In this document: positions 24,562-34,218 of the stretch, piece after piece
Position numbering within the stretch: the first letter of the stretch is position 1
Layout of the letters: every line of letters starts with the position of its first letter
Assembly (NCBI GenBank): GCA_027531565.1
Contig: JAPZSB010000007.1
Location: 186,001 to 250,000, forward strand
Length of the DNA: 64,000 bases
Origin: Beijerinckiaceae bacterium
GTDB taxonomy: Bacteria > Pseudomonadota > Alphaproteobacteria > Rhizobiales > Beijerinckiaceae
Direction of reading: 5' to 3'
Position numbers and translations under genes: made by a program
Notes under the pieces: model-generated
What the model was told of the DNA's origin: nothing
Database searches by the model: none
The model's input: the letters and a program-made list of their open reading frames with translations, nothing else

Positions 24562-26636
24562 CACCCGCCCTCCCCTGCGAAATCCGCGACGAGATGCCCG
24601 CCGGCGGCGCGGCGCAGCCGCCAGGCCGGGGCGAGATAGATCGTGGTATAGGCTTCCTCGATCATGGCGGGGCCGGTGATCTCGAGGTCCGGCCCGATCG
24701 CCTCGCGACGCCAGATCGCGGCCTCGCCCCAGCCTTCGGCGAGATAGACCGGGCGGCTGCCGATGGGCCTGCCGCTGGCCCCGGCCGGGCTCCCTGCCGC
24801 TTCCGGACGCGGCAGCAGGCCCTTCGCGGCAAGGCGGAGCGTGACCATCTCCACAACATCCCCGGGGTTGCAATAGGAGAAACGCTGCTCGTGCTGGGCG
24901 TGGAAACGCGCGGCGATGGCGGCGATCCCCTCGGGGCCGAAGCCGGAATCGAGGCAGGGCACCGTAAGTTCGAAGGCCTGGCCACGATAGCGCAGGTCGA
25001 TGGCCAGGACGAAACGCTGCCGATCCGGCGGGATGCCGTCGGCTGCGAGCTGCGCCTCGGCCTGGGCCTGCATCTCCCTCGCCAGCCGGACGAGGGTCTC
25101 GCCAGCCCCGTCATCGAAGCGGCGGATCAACGAACGGGCAAAGGCGTGCTCGATATCCGCCTCGAGAATGCCGCGCGCCGAGAGGGTGGAGGCATCAACC
25201 GGGAAGACGATCCGGCGGATCGCCAGTTCCTCGGCCACCGCGCAGGCATGGACGGAGCCCGCCCCACCGAAGCTGAGCAGGGTGAAATCGCGCGGGTCGA
25301 GCCCTTTCTCGAACAGGCTGACGCGGATCGCCGCGGCGAGGCTGGTATTGGTCAGCCGGAGAATGCCCGCTGCGGCGGCATCCTCGGCCAGACCCAGCGG
25401 TTCACCGACCCGGTTCCGGATTGCCGCGCGGGCGCCGTCAAGATCGAGTGCCATCCTGCCGCCGAGGAAGAAGGCCGGGTCGAGCCGCCCCAGCACCAGA
25501 TTGGCATCGGTCACGGTGGGTTCGGTGCCGCCCCGGCCATAGCAGACCGGGCCCGGCCGGGCGCCGGCGCTTTCCGGACCGACACGGAGGCCCCCGCCGG
25601 TTTCCACCCGGGCGATGGAGCCGCCGCCGGCACCGATGGTGCGGATGTCGATCATCGGCACGCGGACCGGCAGGCGCTCGATCTCGCTCTGGGTGACGAT
25701 TTCCAGCCGGTCCTCGCGCACGACCGAGACATCATAGCTGGTGCCGCCCATATCCACCGCGACGACATTGGCCTCGCAGAGGGTGCGGGAGAGGCCGAGC
25801 GCGGCCATGGCACCGCCACTCGGGCCGGAGAGCAGCAGGCGCACCGGTTCGGCCGCGGCCGTGGCCGGCGCGCAGACCCCGCCATTCGACTGGACGATCA
25901 GCAGGCGAGGCTGGAAATTCTCGGCGGCGAGGCGCCGTTCGAGCCGCTCGAGATAGGAGCGGACGACCGGCTGGAGCAGCGCGTTCAGCACCGTGGTGCT
26001 GGTGCGCTCGTATTCGCGGATTTCCGGGCTCACCGTCGAGGAGCAGGAGATGGCGAGGCCGGGCAGGCGTTCGGCGATCCTTGCCGCGAGGCGCTGTTCA
26101 TGCACCGGATTGGCGTAGGCATGGAGCAGGCTGATCGCCACTGCCTCGACGTGGAGCGCCGCAAGGCGGGCGATGACCGCGTCGAGATCGGCCTCGCCGG
26201 GTTCGATCTCGGCCCGGCCATCGGCCTTCCTCCGCTCGCGCAGGCCCAGCCGGCGACTGCGCGGCACAAGGGCGGGAACCGGGCGCGGCCAGGTGGCGTA
26301 GATGTCGCGCCGGTTATGGCGGCCGATCTCCAGCACGTCCTCGAAGCCGGCGGTGGTGACCAGCGCCCCGCGCGCCATCTTGTTTTCCAGCACGGCATTG
26401 GTGGCGATGGTGGTGCCGTGGAGAATGTAGCCGACTTCGTCGAGCCGGAACCCGTCCCGCGCGGCGGCGCCATGGATGCCCTCCATCAGCCCGAGCGAGG
26501 GATCCTCCGGGGTGGTGGGCACCTTGAAGGAACGGATCGCGCCCGAACGGGAATCGAGGATCTGGAAATCGGTGAAGGTTCCCCCGATATCGACCCCGAT
26601 CCGGACGGGCTTCCCGTCATGACTGCCTGCTGACAT
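24561..26636 (-). CDS. hyuA: Hydantoinase A / 5-oxoprolinase subunit A family
   Basis: 691 residues. The N-terminal ATP-binding motif VRIGVDIGGTFTDF, HGTTIATNAVLE and the later VDMGGTSYDVS are the hallmark actin-like phosphate loops of HyuA. It supplies ATP-driven phosphorylation for the HyuAB complex in the cytoplasm. The start at 26636 is 2 bp after the dctM stop. Linkage to a TRAP importer implies that an anionic cyclic amide or related carboxylate is taken up and opened. Confidence 0.92.
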   Translation of the reverse strand: MSAGSHDGKPVRIGVDIGGTFTDFQILDSRSGAIRSFKVPTTPEDPSLGLMEGIHGAAARDGFRLDEVGYILHGTTIATNAVLENKMARGALVTTAGFEDVLEIGRHNRRDIYATWPRPVPALVPRSRRLGLRERRKADGRAEIEPGEADLDAVIARLAALHVEAVAISLLHAYANPVHEQRLAARIAERLPGLAISCSSTVSPEIREYERTSTTVLNALLQPVVRSYLERLERRLAAENFQPRLLIVQSNGGVCAPATAAAEPVRLLLSGPSGGAMAALGLSRTLCEANVVAVDMGGTSYDVSVVREDRLEIVTQSEIERLPVRVPMIDIRTIGAGGGSIARVETGGGLRVGPESAGARPGPVCYGRGGTEPTVTDANLVLGRLDPAFFLGGRMALDLDGARAAIRNRVGEPLGLAEDAAAAGILRLTNTSLAAAIRVSLFEKGLDPRDFTLLSFGGAGSVHACAVAEELAIRRIVFPVDASTLSARGILEADIEHAFARSLIRRFDDGAGETLVRLAREMQAQAEAQLAADGIPPDRQRFVLAIDLRYRGQAFELTVPCLDSGFGPEGIAAIAARFHAQHEQRFSYCNPGDVVEMVTLRLAAKGLLPRPEAAGSPAGASGRPIGSRPVYLAEGWGEAAIWRREAIGPDLEITGPAMIEEAYTTIYLAPAWRLRRAAGGHLVADFAGEGG

Positions 26637-26638
26637 CA

Positions 26639-27940
26639 CTACCCGCGCATATAGTTCGGCAGCCATGTCGCGATGGCCGGAAACAGGATCAGCAGCACGG
26701 CGAAGAGCATCATGATCGCCGCATAGGGCAAGGCGCCGCGGATGACATCCGCCACCGGCCCGCCATCGGTGCGGATGCCCTGCACGACGAAGAGATTCAT
26801 GCCCACCGGGGGCGTGATCAGGCCGAGTTCACACATCAGCACGATGAAGACGCCGAACCAGATCGGATCGACCCCGACCGAACTGACAACCGGGAAGACC
26901 AGCGGGATCGTGGCCACCATCATGGAGAGCGTGTCCATGAACATGCCCAGGACGAGGTAGAACAGGATCAGTGCGAGCAGCAATTGCACCCGTTCCAGCC
27001 CGAATCCGGTCACCCATTTCGTCAACGCCTCGCCGATGCCGGTGAGGCTGAGCGCAAGGTTGAGGATGAAGGCGCCGAGCACGATCAGCAGGATCATGCC
27101 CGTGGTGCGGGCACTGGAGAGGAAGCAGGTCTCGAGGAGCGAGACCGTGAGGCGGCCCTGCAGGGCGATGAGGATGAAGGCCGTGACGAGGCCGAGCGCC
27201 GCGCTTTCCGTGGCCGTGGCGATGCCGGAATAGAGCGTGCCCATCACGAGGCCGAAAACCAGGAGCGGCTCGACGAGGTAGCGCAGCAGGCGGATCCGCT
27301 CGGCCAGCGGCACATGGACCGGGACCATCTTCTCCTTCGCGAAGCGATGGCGGAGCGTGATCCAGAGCATGAACATGCCAGCCAGAGCGAGGCCGGGAAT
27401 GATGCCGGCGATGAAGAGCTTGCCCACCGAGGTATTCGTCATCGAGCCGTAGATGATGAAGTTGATCGAAGGCGGGATCATGATGCCGAGCGTGCCACCC
27501 GCCGCAAGCGAGCCGAGGGAATCCGGCATCGGGTAGCCGTTCTTGCGCAAGGAGGGCAGAGCCACGGTGCCGATGGTCGCCGCCGTGGCAACCGACGAGC
27601 CCGAGGTGGCGGCGAAGAGCGCGCAGCAGCCGATATTGGTGTGCAGCAGCCCCCCCGGCAGCCGGCCGAGCCAGGCCGCGAAGACCGTGTACATCCGGTC
27701 CGCGATGCCGGAGCGCAACAGCAATTCGCCGAGCATGACAAAGAGCGGAATCGCGGTGAGGTTGTATTCGCTCATCACCCCCCAGGCGACGGAGGCCGAG
27801 GAGGAGAAGAAGGCGAAACCATAGGCCATCATGCCGCCGACAAGGCCGAGCAGCAGCATGACCGCCGCGATCGGCATGCCGACCAGCATCAGCCCGACCA
27901 TGACAAGGAAGCCGAGGATCCCGACCGCGACGGTGCTCAT
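26639..27940 (-). CDS. dctM: TRAP transporter large permease (DctM)
   Basis: 433 residues with about twelve transmembrane helices. Family stretches include ATSGSSVATAATIGTVALP and GIMIPPSINFIIYG, and near the end GLITPPVGMNLFVVQGI. It forms the Na+-driven transmembrane pathway with DctQ. The start overlaps the dctQ stop by 4 bp and the stop is 2 bp before hyuA. Confidence 0.95.
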   Translation of the reverse strand: MSTVAVGILGFLVMVGLMLVGMPIAAVMLLLGLVGGMMAYGFAFFSSSASVAWGVMSEYNLTAIPLFVMLGELLLRSGIADRMYTVFAAWLGRLPGGLLHTNIGCCALFAATSGSSVATAATIGTVALPSLRKNGYPMPDSLGSLAAGGTLGIMIPPSINFIIYGSMTNTSVGKLFIAGIIPGLALAGMFMLWITLRHRFAKEKMVPVHVPLAERIRLLRYLVEPLLVFGLVMGTLYSGIATATESAALGLVTAFILIALQGRLTVSLLETCFLSSARTTGMILLIVLGAFILNLALSLTGIGEALTKWVTGFGLERVQLLLALILFYLVLGMFMDTLSMMVATIPLVFPVVSSVGVDPIWFGVFIVLMCELGLITPPVGMNLFVVQGIRTDGGPVADVIRGALPYAAIMMLFAVLLILFPAIATWLPNYMRG

Positions 27941-28530
27941 CGGGCCGGCCCTCCCTCGACGGGATCGGCAAGGCCACCGCGGGCCTTGAGATCGGCCAGT
28001 TCCTCCTCGAGCTCGTCCTGCGCGCCGCGCGGGCCGTAGTGCCGGTCAATCTCGCGGAAGCGGCCCGTCAGCGCGAGGGCGATGACCTTCCCCGCCTCGA
28101 CCAGCGCGAAAACGACGAAAACCGCCAGCGCGGCAAGCCAGGCGCCCTGCGGGTATTTCAGCGGCGTGGCCCAGGGCGTCTGGGCGACGGAGGAGAATTC
28201 CACCGTCTCGCGGAACGCGAACCATGCCATGACGAAGATCGCCAGGGCGGTGAGGGCGAGCGCGGGATAGGCGATCAGGTTGAGCGCCACGCGGAAGGCG
28301 CGGGGCAGCCGGTCATGCACCACATCGATCCGGATATGCGCCCGGGAGCGCAGGGCCAGGGCGATGGCGAGGGAAGCGCCGATGGCGAGGGCATAGCCGC
28401 CGAATTCGTCGACCCCCTGCAGCGAGCGCACGAAGACGCGCCGCATGATGGTTTCGACCGCAACCAGCAAGGCGAGGACAACAAAGGCGAGGCCGAAGAC
28501 CCACGCGGCCAGACGCTCGAAGACAGGCAT
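27937..28530 (-). CDS. dctQ: TRAP transporter small permease (DctQ)
   Basis: 197 residues with four hydrophobic segments and the DctQ motif (VDEFGGYALAIGASLAIALA, then RSRAHIRIDVV). The C-terminal 35 residues form a charged cytoplasmic tail (ELEEELADLKARG), longer than usual. I chose the ATG at 28530; the frame extends 11 residues upstream into the dctP-dctQ hairpin. Confidence 0.92.
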   Translation of the reverse strand: MPVFERLAAWVFGLAFVVLALLVAVETIMRRVFVRSLQGVDEFGGYALAIGASLAIALALRSRAHIRIDVVHDRLPRAFRVALNLIAYPALALTALAIFVMAWFAFRETVEFSSVAQTPWATPLKYPQGAWLAALAVFVVFALVEAGKVIALALTGRFREIDRHYGPRGAQDELEEELADLKARGGLADPVEGGPAR

Positions 28531-28552
28531 GGTTGCCCTCCGGAAATGGCAA

Positions 28553-28585
28553 AGCCCGCGCATCCTTCGAGGGAATGCGCGGGCT
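28553..28585 (-). promoter_or_regulatory. Stem-loop between dctP and dctQ
   Basis: AGCCCGCGCAT (28553-28563) pairs perfectly with ATGCGCGGGCT (28575-28585), 11 bp. The loop can extend pairing (CCT/AGG). It lies 11 bp after the dctP stop, without a T-run: the expected place for mRNA stabilisation or partial termination. Confidence 0.65.
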
Positions 28586-28596
28586 GGCCGGATGGT

Positions 28597-29652
28597 TCAG
28601 TTCATGCCGACGATCGGGCCGACCTTGGCCTTCCAGCTCGACGAGCAGGTCGGGTTGACCTTGTCGCAGGCTTCCGCCCAGGCCGGGAAGGAGATTTCCT
28701 TGACGGCCGACTTCACGAACTCGATGTCCTCGGGCTTCACCTCGACCGTCTTGAGCTTGTACTTCTTGCCGGTGGTGCAGGGATCGGCGCCGGCATTGCA
28801 GCGCATGCCGTCATCCCAGAGGTCCTTCGAATAGGCCCAGATGTCCTCGGTCAGCTTCTCGATGGCGCCCTGCAGCTTCTTCTGCTGGTCCGGCGTGAGC
28901 TTGGCCCAGGCCGAATTGGTGATGGCATAGCCCTGCACCGCCACCTGAAGGGCGAGCGGGTAGACATGCGTCGCGCTTTCCGGCCAGCCGGCGGAATTGG
29001 CCGAGGACGGGCCCGTCACGGCGCAGTCGATCGTTCCGAGCGCGAGACCCTGGCTGACTTCGCCGAAGGCGAGCGTGACCGGCGTCGCGCCGACCTTCTC
29101 CATCACCTTGGCCATCACGCCATCGAGGATGCGGACCTTCTTGCCCTTGAGATCGGCGAGGCCCGAAATGGCGGGCTTGCAGAAGATCAGCTGCGGACCG
29201 AAGGGCCAGACGCCGAGCAGCTTCATGTTGAACTGCTTGTCGAGCCGCTCTGCCACCGTGCCCTGGAAGGCCGTGACGACCTTCTTGGCCGTGTCGTAAT
29301 TCGTGTTGAGGCCGACAAGGTCGAGGCCGAGGATGGTCGGCTCGTCACGCGAGACCTGGCCGAGGCGCAGGCCGATAATGTCGAACAGGCCCGAGCGCCC
29401 GATCCGGAGCTGCTCGAATTCCTTGATCCCGGTCTGGTCGAGGACCTTGTAATCGGCCTCGATACCGGTCGTTTCCTTGAGCTTCTCGAAGAAGGGTTGC
29501 TCGCGGTTCTTCTGGATGTTGCCGGTGGCGAGGGGCATGCCCATCACCTTCAGTTTCGGCGCGTCCTGCGCCGCCGCCTGGCCCGATGCCATCCCGAGAA
29601 GGAAAGCGGCCGCGAGACCTGCCTTGATTGTGCTGCCTGCTTTGTTCTTCAT
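28597..29652 (-). CDS. dctP: TRAP transporter periplasmic binding protein (DctP)
   Basis: 351 residues with a Sec signal peptide (LAAAFLLGMASGQAAAQ). The mature protein has the DctP-family core: GLADLKGKKVRILDG, then PVTLAFGEVSQGLALGTIDC, with the substrate-carboxylate Arg in the first block. The C-terminal region has four Cys (RCNAGADPC and CDKVNPTC), suggesting disulphides. It is the first gene of the TRAP-hyuAB operon. I chose the ATG at 29652. Confidence 0.92.
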   Translation of the reverse strand: MKNKAGSTIKAGLAAAFLLGMASGQAAAQDAPKLKVMGMPLATGNIQKNREQPFFEKLKETTGIEADYKVLDQTGIKEFEQLRIGRSGLFDIIGLRLGQVSRDEPTILGLDLVGLNTNYDTAKKVVTAFQGTVAERLDKQFNMKLLGVWPFGPQLIFCKPAISGLADLKGKKVRILDGVMAKVMEKVGATPVTLAFGEVSQGLALGTIDCAVTGPSSANSAGWPESATHVYPLALQVAVQGYAITNSAWAKLTPDQQKKLQGAIEKLTEDIWAYSKDLWDDGMRCNAGADPCTTGKKYKLKTVEVKPEDIEFVKSAVKEISFPAWAEACDKVNPTCSSSWKAKVGPIVGMN

Positions 29653-29855
29653 GCGCTGAACTCCCTGCCCTGCATACAGCACGCTATCACAAGAACCGTG
29701 CCAAGGAAGCGCGAAGTCCCGACGGCCCCGAGCCCTGTGGAAAGGCCGCCGGCGGGGCGATTCCAGGGCACCGCCCGGCGATCCGGCGGAAGCCCTGACC
29801 GACAAAACGGCAGCCTGCCCGCTTTTCGGGCTTGCCGGGTTCGGAGCGGCCGCGT

Positions 29856-32039
29856 TCAGGCGGGGGGGTCGAGCCGGACCGGCACGCGGCCCCGCCAATC
29901 GACGGTGACGCCGTCATCGTCGTAGACGAGGCAGAAAGGCTGTGCCGGCATGCCGAAGGCACGGGCTTCCACCCTGCCCTCCGGGCCAGCCAGCGGCAGC
30001 ACGGCGCCGCTCCGCACGAAGAGCGGCAGCCTTCCCGGGGGGCCGGGCACCGCATGCTCCGCGCCGCCGGGATAGACGGTGCCGTCGTGGAAATCGATCC
30101 AGCCGCCGGGATGGGCGGGGAAATAGACCCGCCGGCCGGTGGCGCCCTCCTCGAGGACCGGCGCGACCAGCACATCCGGGCCGAGCAGGAACACATCATC
30201 GGCAGCGATGGCGACGGGATCGTCCGGCCAGTGCCAGAGCAGCGGGCGGATGGCGGGCTCGTCCTGCGTCGCCGCCTGCCACATCAGCGTGTAGATCAGC
30301 GGCATCAGCCGTTCGCGCAGCTGCATCGCGGCGCGGATCTGCGGCAGGACTTCCGGGTAGAGCCAGGGCACGGTCGTGACGCCGTCGTCGTTCCACGAAT
30401 TCATGACGAAGCGCGGCCAGAGGCAGCAGAATTCGGTGAAGCGCACCAGAAGTTCCGGCCCGGGCCGCGGGCCATGGAAGCCGCCGACATCATGGCCGGT
30501 ATTGTACATGCCGCTCAGCACCATGGTCAGGCCCTGGCTGAGATTGAAGCGCAGGGTCTTCCAGGCGGTGGCATTGTCGCCGGACCAGGTCTGGCCATAG
30601 CGCCAGATCCCCGCCGAGCCGGCGCGGGTGATGTTGTAGGGCCGCTCGCCCGGCGCGCGGGCGCGATGGGCCTCGTCCGCGAGCTTGGTCATCAGCAGCG
30701 CCTGGGCCGGCCGGGCGAGGCCTTGCGGGAAAGGCCGGCCATCACCGGCGCAGAGGGCATCCTCGTCCCAGATCTCGTATTCGTTGTTGTCGTTCCAGAT
30801 CGTCGTGACGCCATGGGCGAGCAGGGTGCGCTCCATGCCGTCTCGCCACCAGGCACGGCCTTCCGGGCTGGTGAAGTCGAGATGGAAGCCGAGGCCGTCC
30901 CAGAACTGCGCCGTGGCCGGCGCGCCGGTGGCGCCGTCACGCACCAGCCCGGCCCGCCGGATCTCGCCGAGGCGCGGATGGTCATCGAGCAGGCAGGGCT
31001 TGAGATTGGTGATGGCCCGCATGCCGGCTGCCTCGATACGGGCGATCGTGGCGGCGGGATCGGGGAATTTCCCGTGGTTCCAGCGGAAGGCATAGCGCTT
31101 GCCGTCATGCATCGAATAGCCCGAGCCGAAATGGAAGCTGCGGCAGGGAATGCCGTGCTCATGGCATTTCTTGAGGAAAGCGGTGATCCGCGCATCGGCA
31201 TCCGGCGCATCGGCAATGGCCATGCTGGTCATGCCGAAGCCGAGTGACCAGCGGGGCGGGAAGGCCTGTCCGCCCGTCAGCCACGAGAAACGCCGCGTGA
31301 CATCGGCCACGCGCGGCCCGGCGAAGACGTAATAGTCGAGATCGCCGTCATCGGCCGAATAGGACCGGAACAGGCCGTGGTAATTGTCGAGCGTCGCGCC
31401 GAAATCCACCGAGGCCGTGGCGAGGTTGTCGTAGAACAGGCCATGCGCGCCCGCCTCGCCATCGACAATGTAGAACGGGATCATCTTGTAGAGCGGGTCG
31501 CTCGTCTCGGCATCGAAGCCGCAGGGATCAACGGCATCGATCCGGAAGCGACGGCCGGTCTTGTCGAGGCGGCCGGTCTTGTCGCCGAGGCCGTAATGCC
31601 GGTCGGAGCCCTTGCGGGCGAGGAAATGCGCGAAGGCGCCGGTTTTCCGCGAGACGAGATAGGCCTGCGTGCCGCGGTCCTCGAGAAAGGGCGCGGTCTC
31701 GCCGGCCCGGCGCCAGGTGAGACCGAAGGGCGAGAGCCGCACGGAAACCGATAGCCCCGCCCCGGCAATCCCGATCACGTTGCTTCCGGTTGTCGCGTGG
31801 GCCTCGGGCAGGGCGAATCCGGCGAGATCGTCACGCGGGCGGCCCTCGAAAGGCGGTTCGCTGCCGCCGGGTGCGATGGCCCAGCCCCGATCCAGCCGGT
31901 AGCCGCCCTCGCGGCGGAACACGACGCGGGCCAGCCCCTGGTCGAGCAGGGCGAGGCGCGCCTCGAAGCCATGCGCGAGGCCGAAGCGGAACCACGCGCC
32001 CTCCCGGCCGAGATAGGTTGCGTCAACGAGGGCTTTCAT
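29856..32039 (-). CDS. Glycoside hydrolase family 31 (alpha-glucosidase/alpha-xylosidase-like)
   Basis: 727 residues, no signal peptide, so cytoplasmic. The GH31 nucleophile is Asp417 in TTIWNDNNEYE and the acid/base is probably Asp488 in TWSGDNATAW. The N-terminal beta-sandwich contains HYGLGDKTGRLDKTGRR, as in family members. It should remove alpha-linked glucose or xylose from the oligosaccharide imported by the preceding ABC transporter. It is the last gene of that operon, 30 bp after the ATPase gene. Confidence 0.92.
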   Translation of the reverse strand: MKALVDATYLGREGAWFRFGLAHGFEARLALLDQGLARVVFRREGGYRLDRGWAIAPGGSEPPFEGRPRDDLAGFALPEAHATTGSNVIGIAGAGLSVSVRLSPFGLTWRRAGETAPFLEDRGTQAYLVSRKTGAFAHFLARKGSDRHYGLGDKTGRLDKTGRRFRIDAVDPCGFDAETSDPLYKMIPFYIVDGEAGAHGLFYDNLATASVDFGATLDNYHGLFRSYSADDGDLDYYVFAGPRVADVTRRFSWLTGGQAFPPRWSLGFGMTSMAIADAPDADARITAFLKKCHEHGIPCRSFHFGSGYSMHDGKRYAFRWNHGKFPDPAATIARIEAAGMRAITNLKPCLLDDHPRLGEIRRAGLVRDGATGAPATAQFWDGLGFHLDFTSPEGRAWWRDGMERTLLAHGVTTIWNDNNEYEIWDEDALCAGDGRPFPQGLARPAQALLMTKLADEAHRARAPGERPYNITRAGSAGIWRYGQTWSGDNATAWKTLRFNLSQGLTMVLSGMYNTGHDVGGFHGPRPGPELLVRFTEFCCLWPRFVMNSWNDDGVTTVPWLYPEVLPQIRAAMQLRERLMPLIYTLMWQAATQDEPAIRPLLWHWPDDPVAIAADDVFLLGPDVLVAPVLEEGATGRRVYFPAHPGGWIDFHDGTVYPGGAEHAVPGPPGRLPLFVRSGAVLPLAGPEGRVEARAFGMPAQPFCLVYDDDGVTVDWRGRVPVRLDPPA

Positions 32040-32069
32040 GGGCCGTGGCTCCGGTCGAGGGGGAAAAGG

Positions 32070-33146
32070 TCAGGGGCGGAGGGCGAGGCCGGCCGCATCG
32101 AAAACATGCAGGCGATGGCGCTCGAAACGGACCGGCAGGCTCTCGCCGCGCCGGGCCGGATCCTCCAGCGGCGAGCGGAGGGTGAGCGCGGCGCCGCCGG
32201 GCAAGGTGCCGTAGAGATAGGATTCGCTGCCGAGCTGCTCGACGAGATCGACGGTGAGGATGGCGTCGGGCGCCTCGCCGCCGGCCGGCAGCACATGTTC
32301 GGGGCGGATGCCGAGGGTGATCTCCGCGCCCGGGGCGAGGCCCGCCGGCAGGAAGGGCCCGGACTGCGCAAGCGCCCCGCCCGGCATCTCGAAATGCCCG
32401 TCCGGTCCGACCCGGCCGGAGATCAGGTTCATGCGCGGCGAGCCGATGAAACCGGCCACGAAGAGATTGGCCGGGCGGTTGTACAGCTCGAGCGGGGTGC
32501 CGACCTGCTCGATCCGGCCCTTGTTGAGGACGACGATCCGGTTGGCCAGCGTCATCGCCTCGACCTGGTCATGGGTGACATAGATCATCGTGCCGCCGAT
32601 CTCGGCATGGAGGCCCGCCAGTTCCTTCCGGGTGGCGACACGCAGTTCCGCATCGAGATTGGAGAGCGGTTCGTCGAAGAGGAAGATCTTCGGATCGCGC
32701 ACCACCGCGCGGCCGATCGCCACGCGCTGGCGCTGCCCGCCCGACAGCGCGCCGGGCTTTCGGTCGAGATAATCGGTCAGCCGCAGCATCGTCGCGGCGC
32801 GGCGGACGCGGGCCTCGATCTCCTCGCGCGGGAGGCGCATGTTCTCGAGCGCGAAGGCGATGTTCCGGTAGACGCTCATATGCGGATATAGCGCATAGGA
32901 CTGGAAGACCATGGCAAGGCCGCGCTCGGCGGCGCGCTCGGCGGTGACATCCTGCCCGTCGATGAGGATGGTGCCGGAGGTCACCTCCTCCAGCCCGGCA
33001 ATGACGCGGAGCAGGGTGGACTTGCCGCAGCCCGACGGGCCGACAAAGACGACGAATTCGCCGTTCGCCACCTCGAGATCGATGCCCCGGAGCACCTCGA
33101 CCGGGCCGAAGGACTTGGCGATCCCCTTCAGGACAAGACCTGCCAT
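32070..33146 (-). CDS. Sugar ABC transporter ATPase (MalK/UgpC type)
   Basis: 358 residues: Walker A GPSGCGKST, Q-loop VFQSYALYPHM, signature LSGGQRQR, Walker B IFLFDEPLSNLD, H-loop YVTHDQ and a C-terminal TOBE/OB region. It energises the MalFG-type permease encoded just upstream, starting 1 bp after that stop. The subfamily often serves several sugar importers. Confidence 0.95.
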   Translation of the reverse strand: MAGLVLKGIAKSFGPVEVLRGIDLEVANGEFVVFVGPSGCGKSTLLRVIAGLEEVTSGTILIDGQDVTAERAAERGLAMVFQSYALYPHMSVYRNIAFALENMRLPREEIEARVRRAATMLRLTDYLDRKPGALSGGQRQRVAIGRAVVRDPKIFLFDEPLSNLDAELRVATRKELAGLHAEIGGTMIYVTHDQVEAMTLANRIVVLNKGRIEQVGTPLELYNRPANLFVAGFIGSPRMNLISGRVGPDGHFEMPGGALAQSGPFLPAGLAPGAEITLGIRPEHVLPAGGEAPDAILTVDLVEQLGSESYLYGTLPGGAALTLRSPLEDPARRGESLPVRFERHRLHVFDAAGLALRP

Positions 33147-33147
33147 C

Positions 33148-34218
33148 TCATTTCATCCCTGTATTGGCGATGCCGGTGGTGATGAAGCGCTGCAGGAACA
33201 CGAAGACGAGGGCCACCGGCGCCAGCGTCATCACCGTCATGGCCAGCAGGTAGTGCCATTGCGTCTGCAATTCGCCCTGGAAGGCGTTGAGCCCGATCTG
33301 GAGCGTGTAGACCTCGCTCTTCGTCAGCACCGCCAGCGGCCAGAGGAACTCGTTCCAGCGCCACATGATCGAGAAGATGGCCAGAACAGCCAGCGCCGGC
33401 AGCGTGAGCGGCATGACGATGCGGGAATAGATCTGCCATTCCGACGCCTTGTCCATGCGGGCCGCCTCGATCAGGTCGCGCGGGAGGGTGAGCATGTATT
33501 GCCGGAGCAGGAACACGCCGGTCGGCGTCGCGGCGCCGGGCAGGATCACCGCCCAGAGCGAATTGTTGAGCCCGAGCTGGGTGACAACGAGGAAGACCGG
33601 CACCAGCACGATGGTGATCGGGATCATCAGGGTGCCGATCACCATCAGCAGCGCGGCGTTCCTGCCGCGGAATTCGTAGATCGCCAAAGCATAGGCCGCC
33701 ATCGAGTTGATCAGCAGCGTGATCAGCGTGGCCACGATCGTCACGACCAGCGAATTGGCAAAGTAGCGGCCGAAGGCGAATTGCTTCAGCGGCTCGGTAT
33801 AGTTCGACCAGGCGAAGGCAACCTCGCGGACCGGCTCGCGCGCCTCGATCGGGACGCGGATCACCGGCCCGCCGGGGCTGGCCGGGTCGATCATCGTTGC
33901 CTGGATGCCGATGCGGCGCACCTGCGCCAGTTCCTTCACCGAACCATCCGGCAGGCGGACGCGATGCAGCTCCAGCGGCTGGGCATGGCCCGGCACGGAG
34001 ATCGTCTTCTGCGTCAGCGGCAGGAAGGAGGGCGGGAATTCGAGCAGGGCGGCCGGCGTCTTCAGCGAGGACAGGACCAGCCAGAGGACCGGCCCGAACA
34101 TCAGCACGACGCCGAGCGCGAGATAGCCATAGGCGAGGATGTCGGTCCAGCCGAGGCGGCCGGGACGGCGGGCCTGGCGGAGGAGCAAGAGGGCGCGGCT
34201 CGTGTTGACGCGGCTCAT
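33148..34218 (-). CDS. Sugar ABC transporter permease (MalG type) with enlarged periplasmic loop
   Basis: 356 residues, against roughly 270-300 for most MalG-type permeases. Between the first transmembrane helix (about 30-50) and WSNYTEPL (about 137) lies an insert of about 70 hydrophilic residues, probably periplasmic, like that of alpha-glucoside permeases such as AglG. The coupling motif EAARMDKASEWQIYSRIVMP is intact. The ATG at 34218 overlaps the upstream permease stop (ATGA). Confidence 0.92.
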   Translation of the reverse strand: MSRVNTSRALLLLRQARRPGRLGWTDILAYGYLALGVVLMFGPVLWLVLSSLKTPAALLEFPPSFLPLTQKTISVPGHAQPLELHRVRLPDGSVKELAQVRRIGIQATMIDPASPGGPVIRVPIEAREPVREVAFAWSNYTEPLKQFAFGRYFANSLVVTIVATLITLLINSMAAYALAIYEFRGRNAALLMVIGTLMIPITIVLVPVFLVVTQLGLNNSLWAVILPGAATPTGVFLLRQYMLTLPRDLIEAARMDKASEWQIYSRIVMPLTLPALAVLAIFSIMWRWNEFLWPLAVLTKSEVYTLQIGLNAFQGELQTQWHYLLAMTVMTLAPVALVFVFLQRFITTGIANTGMK

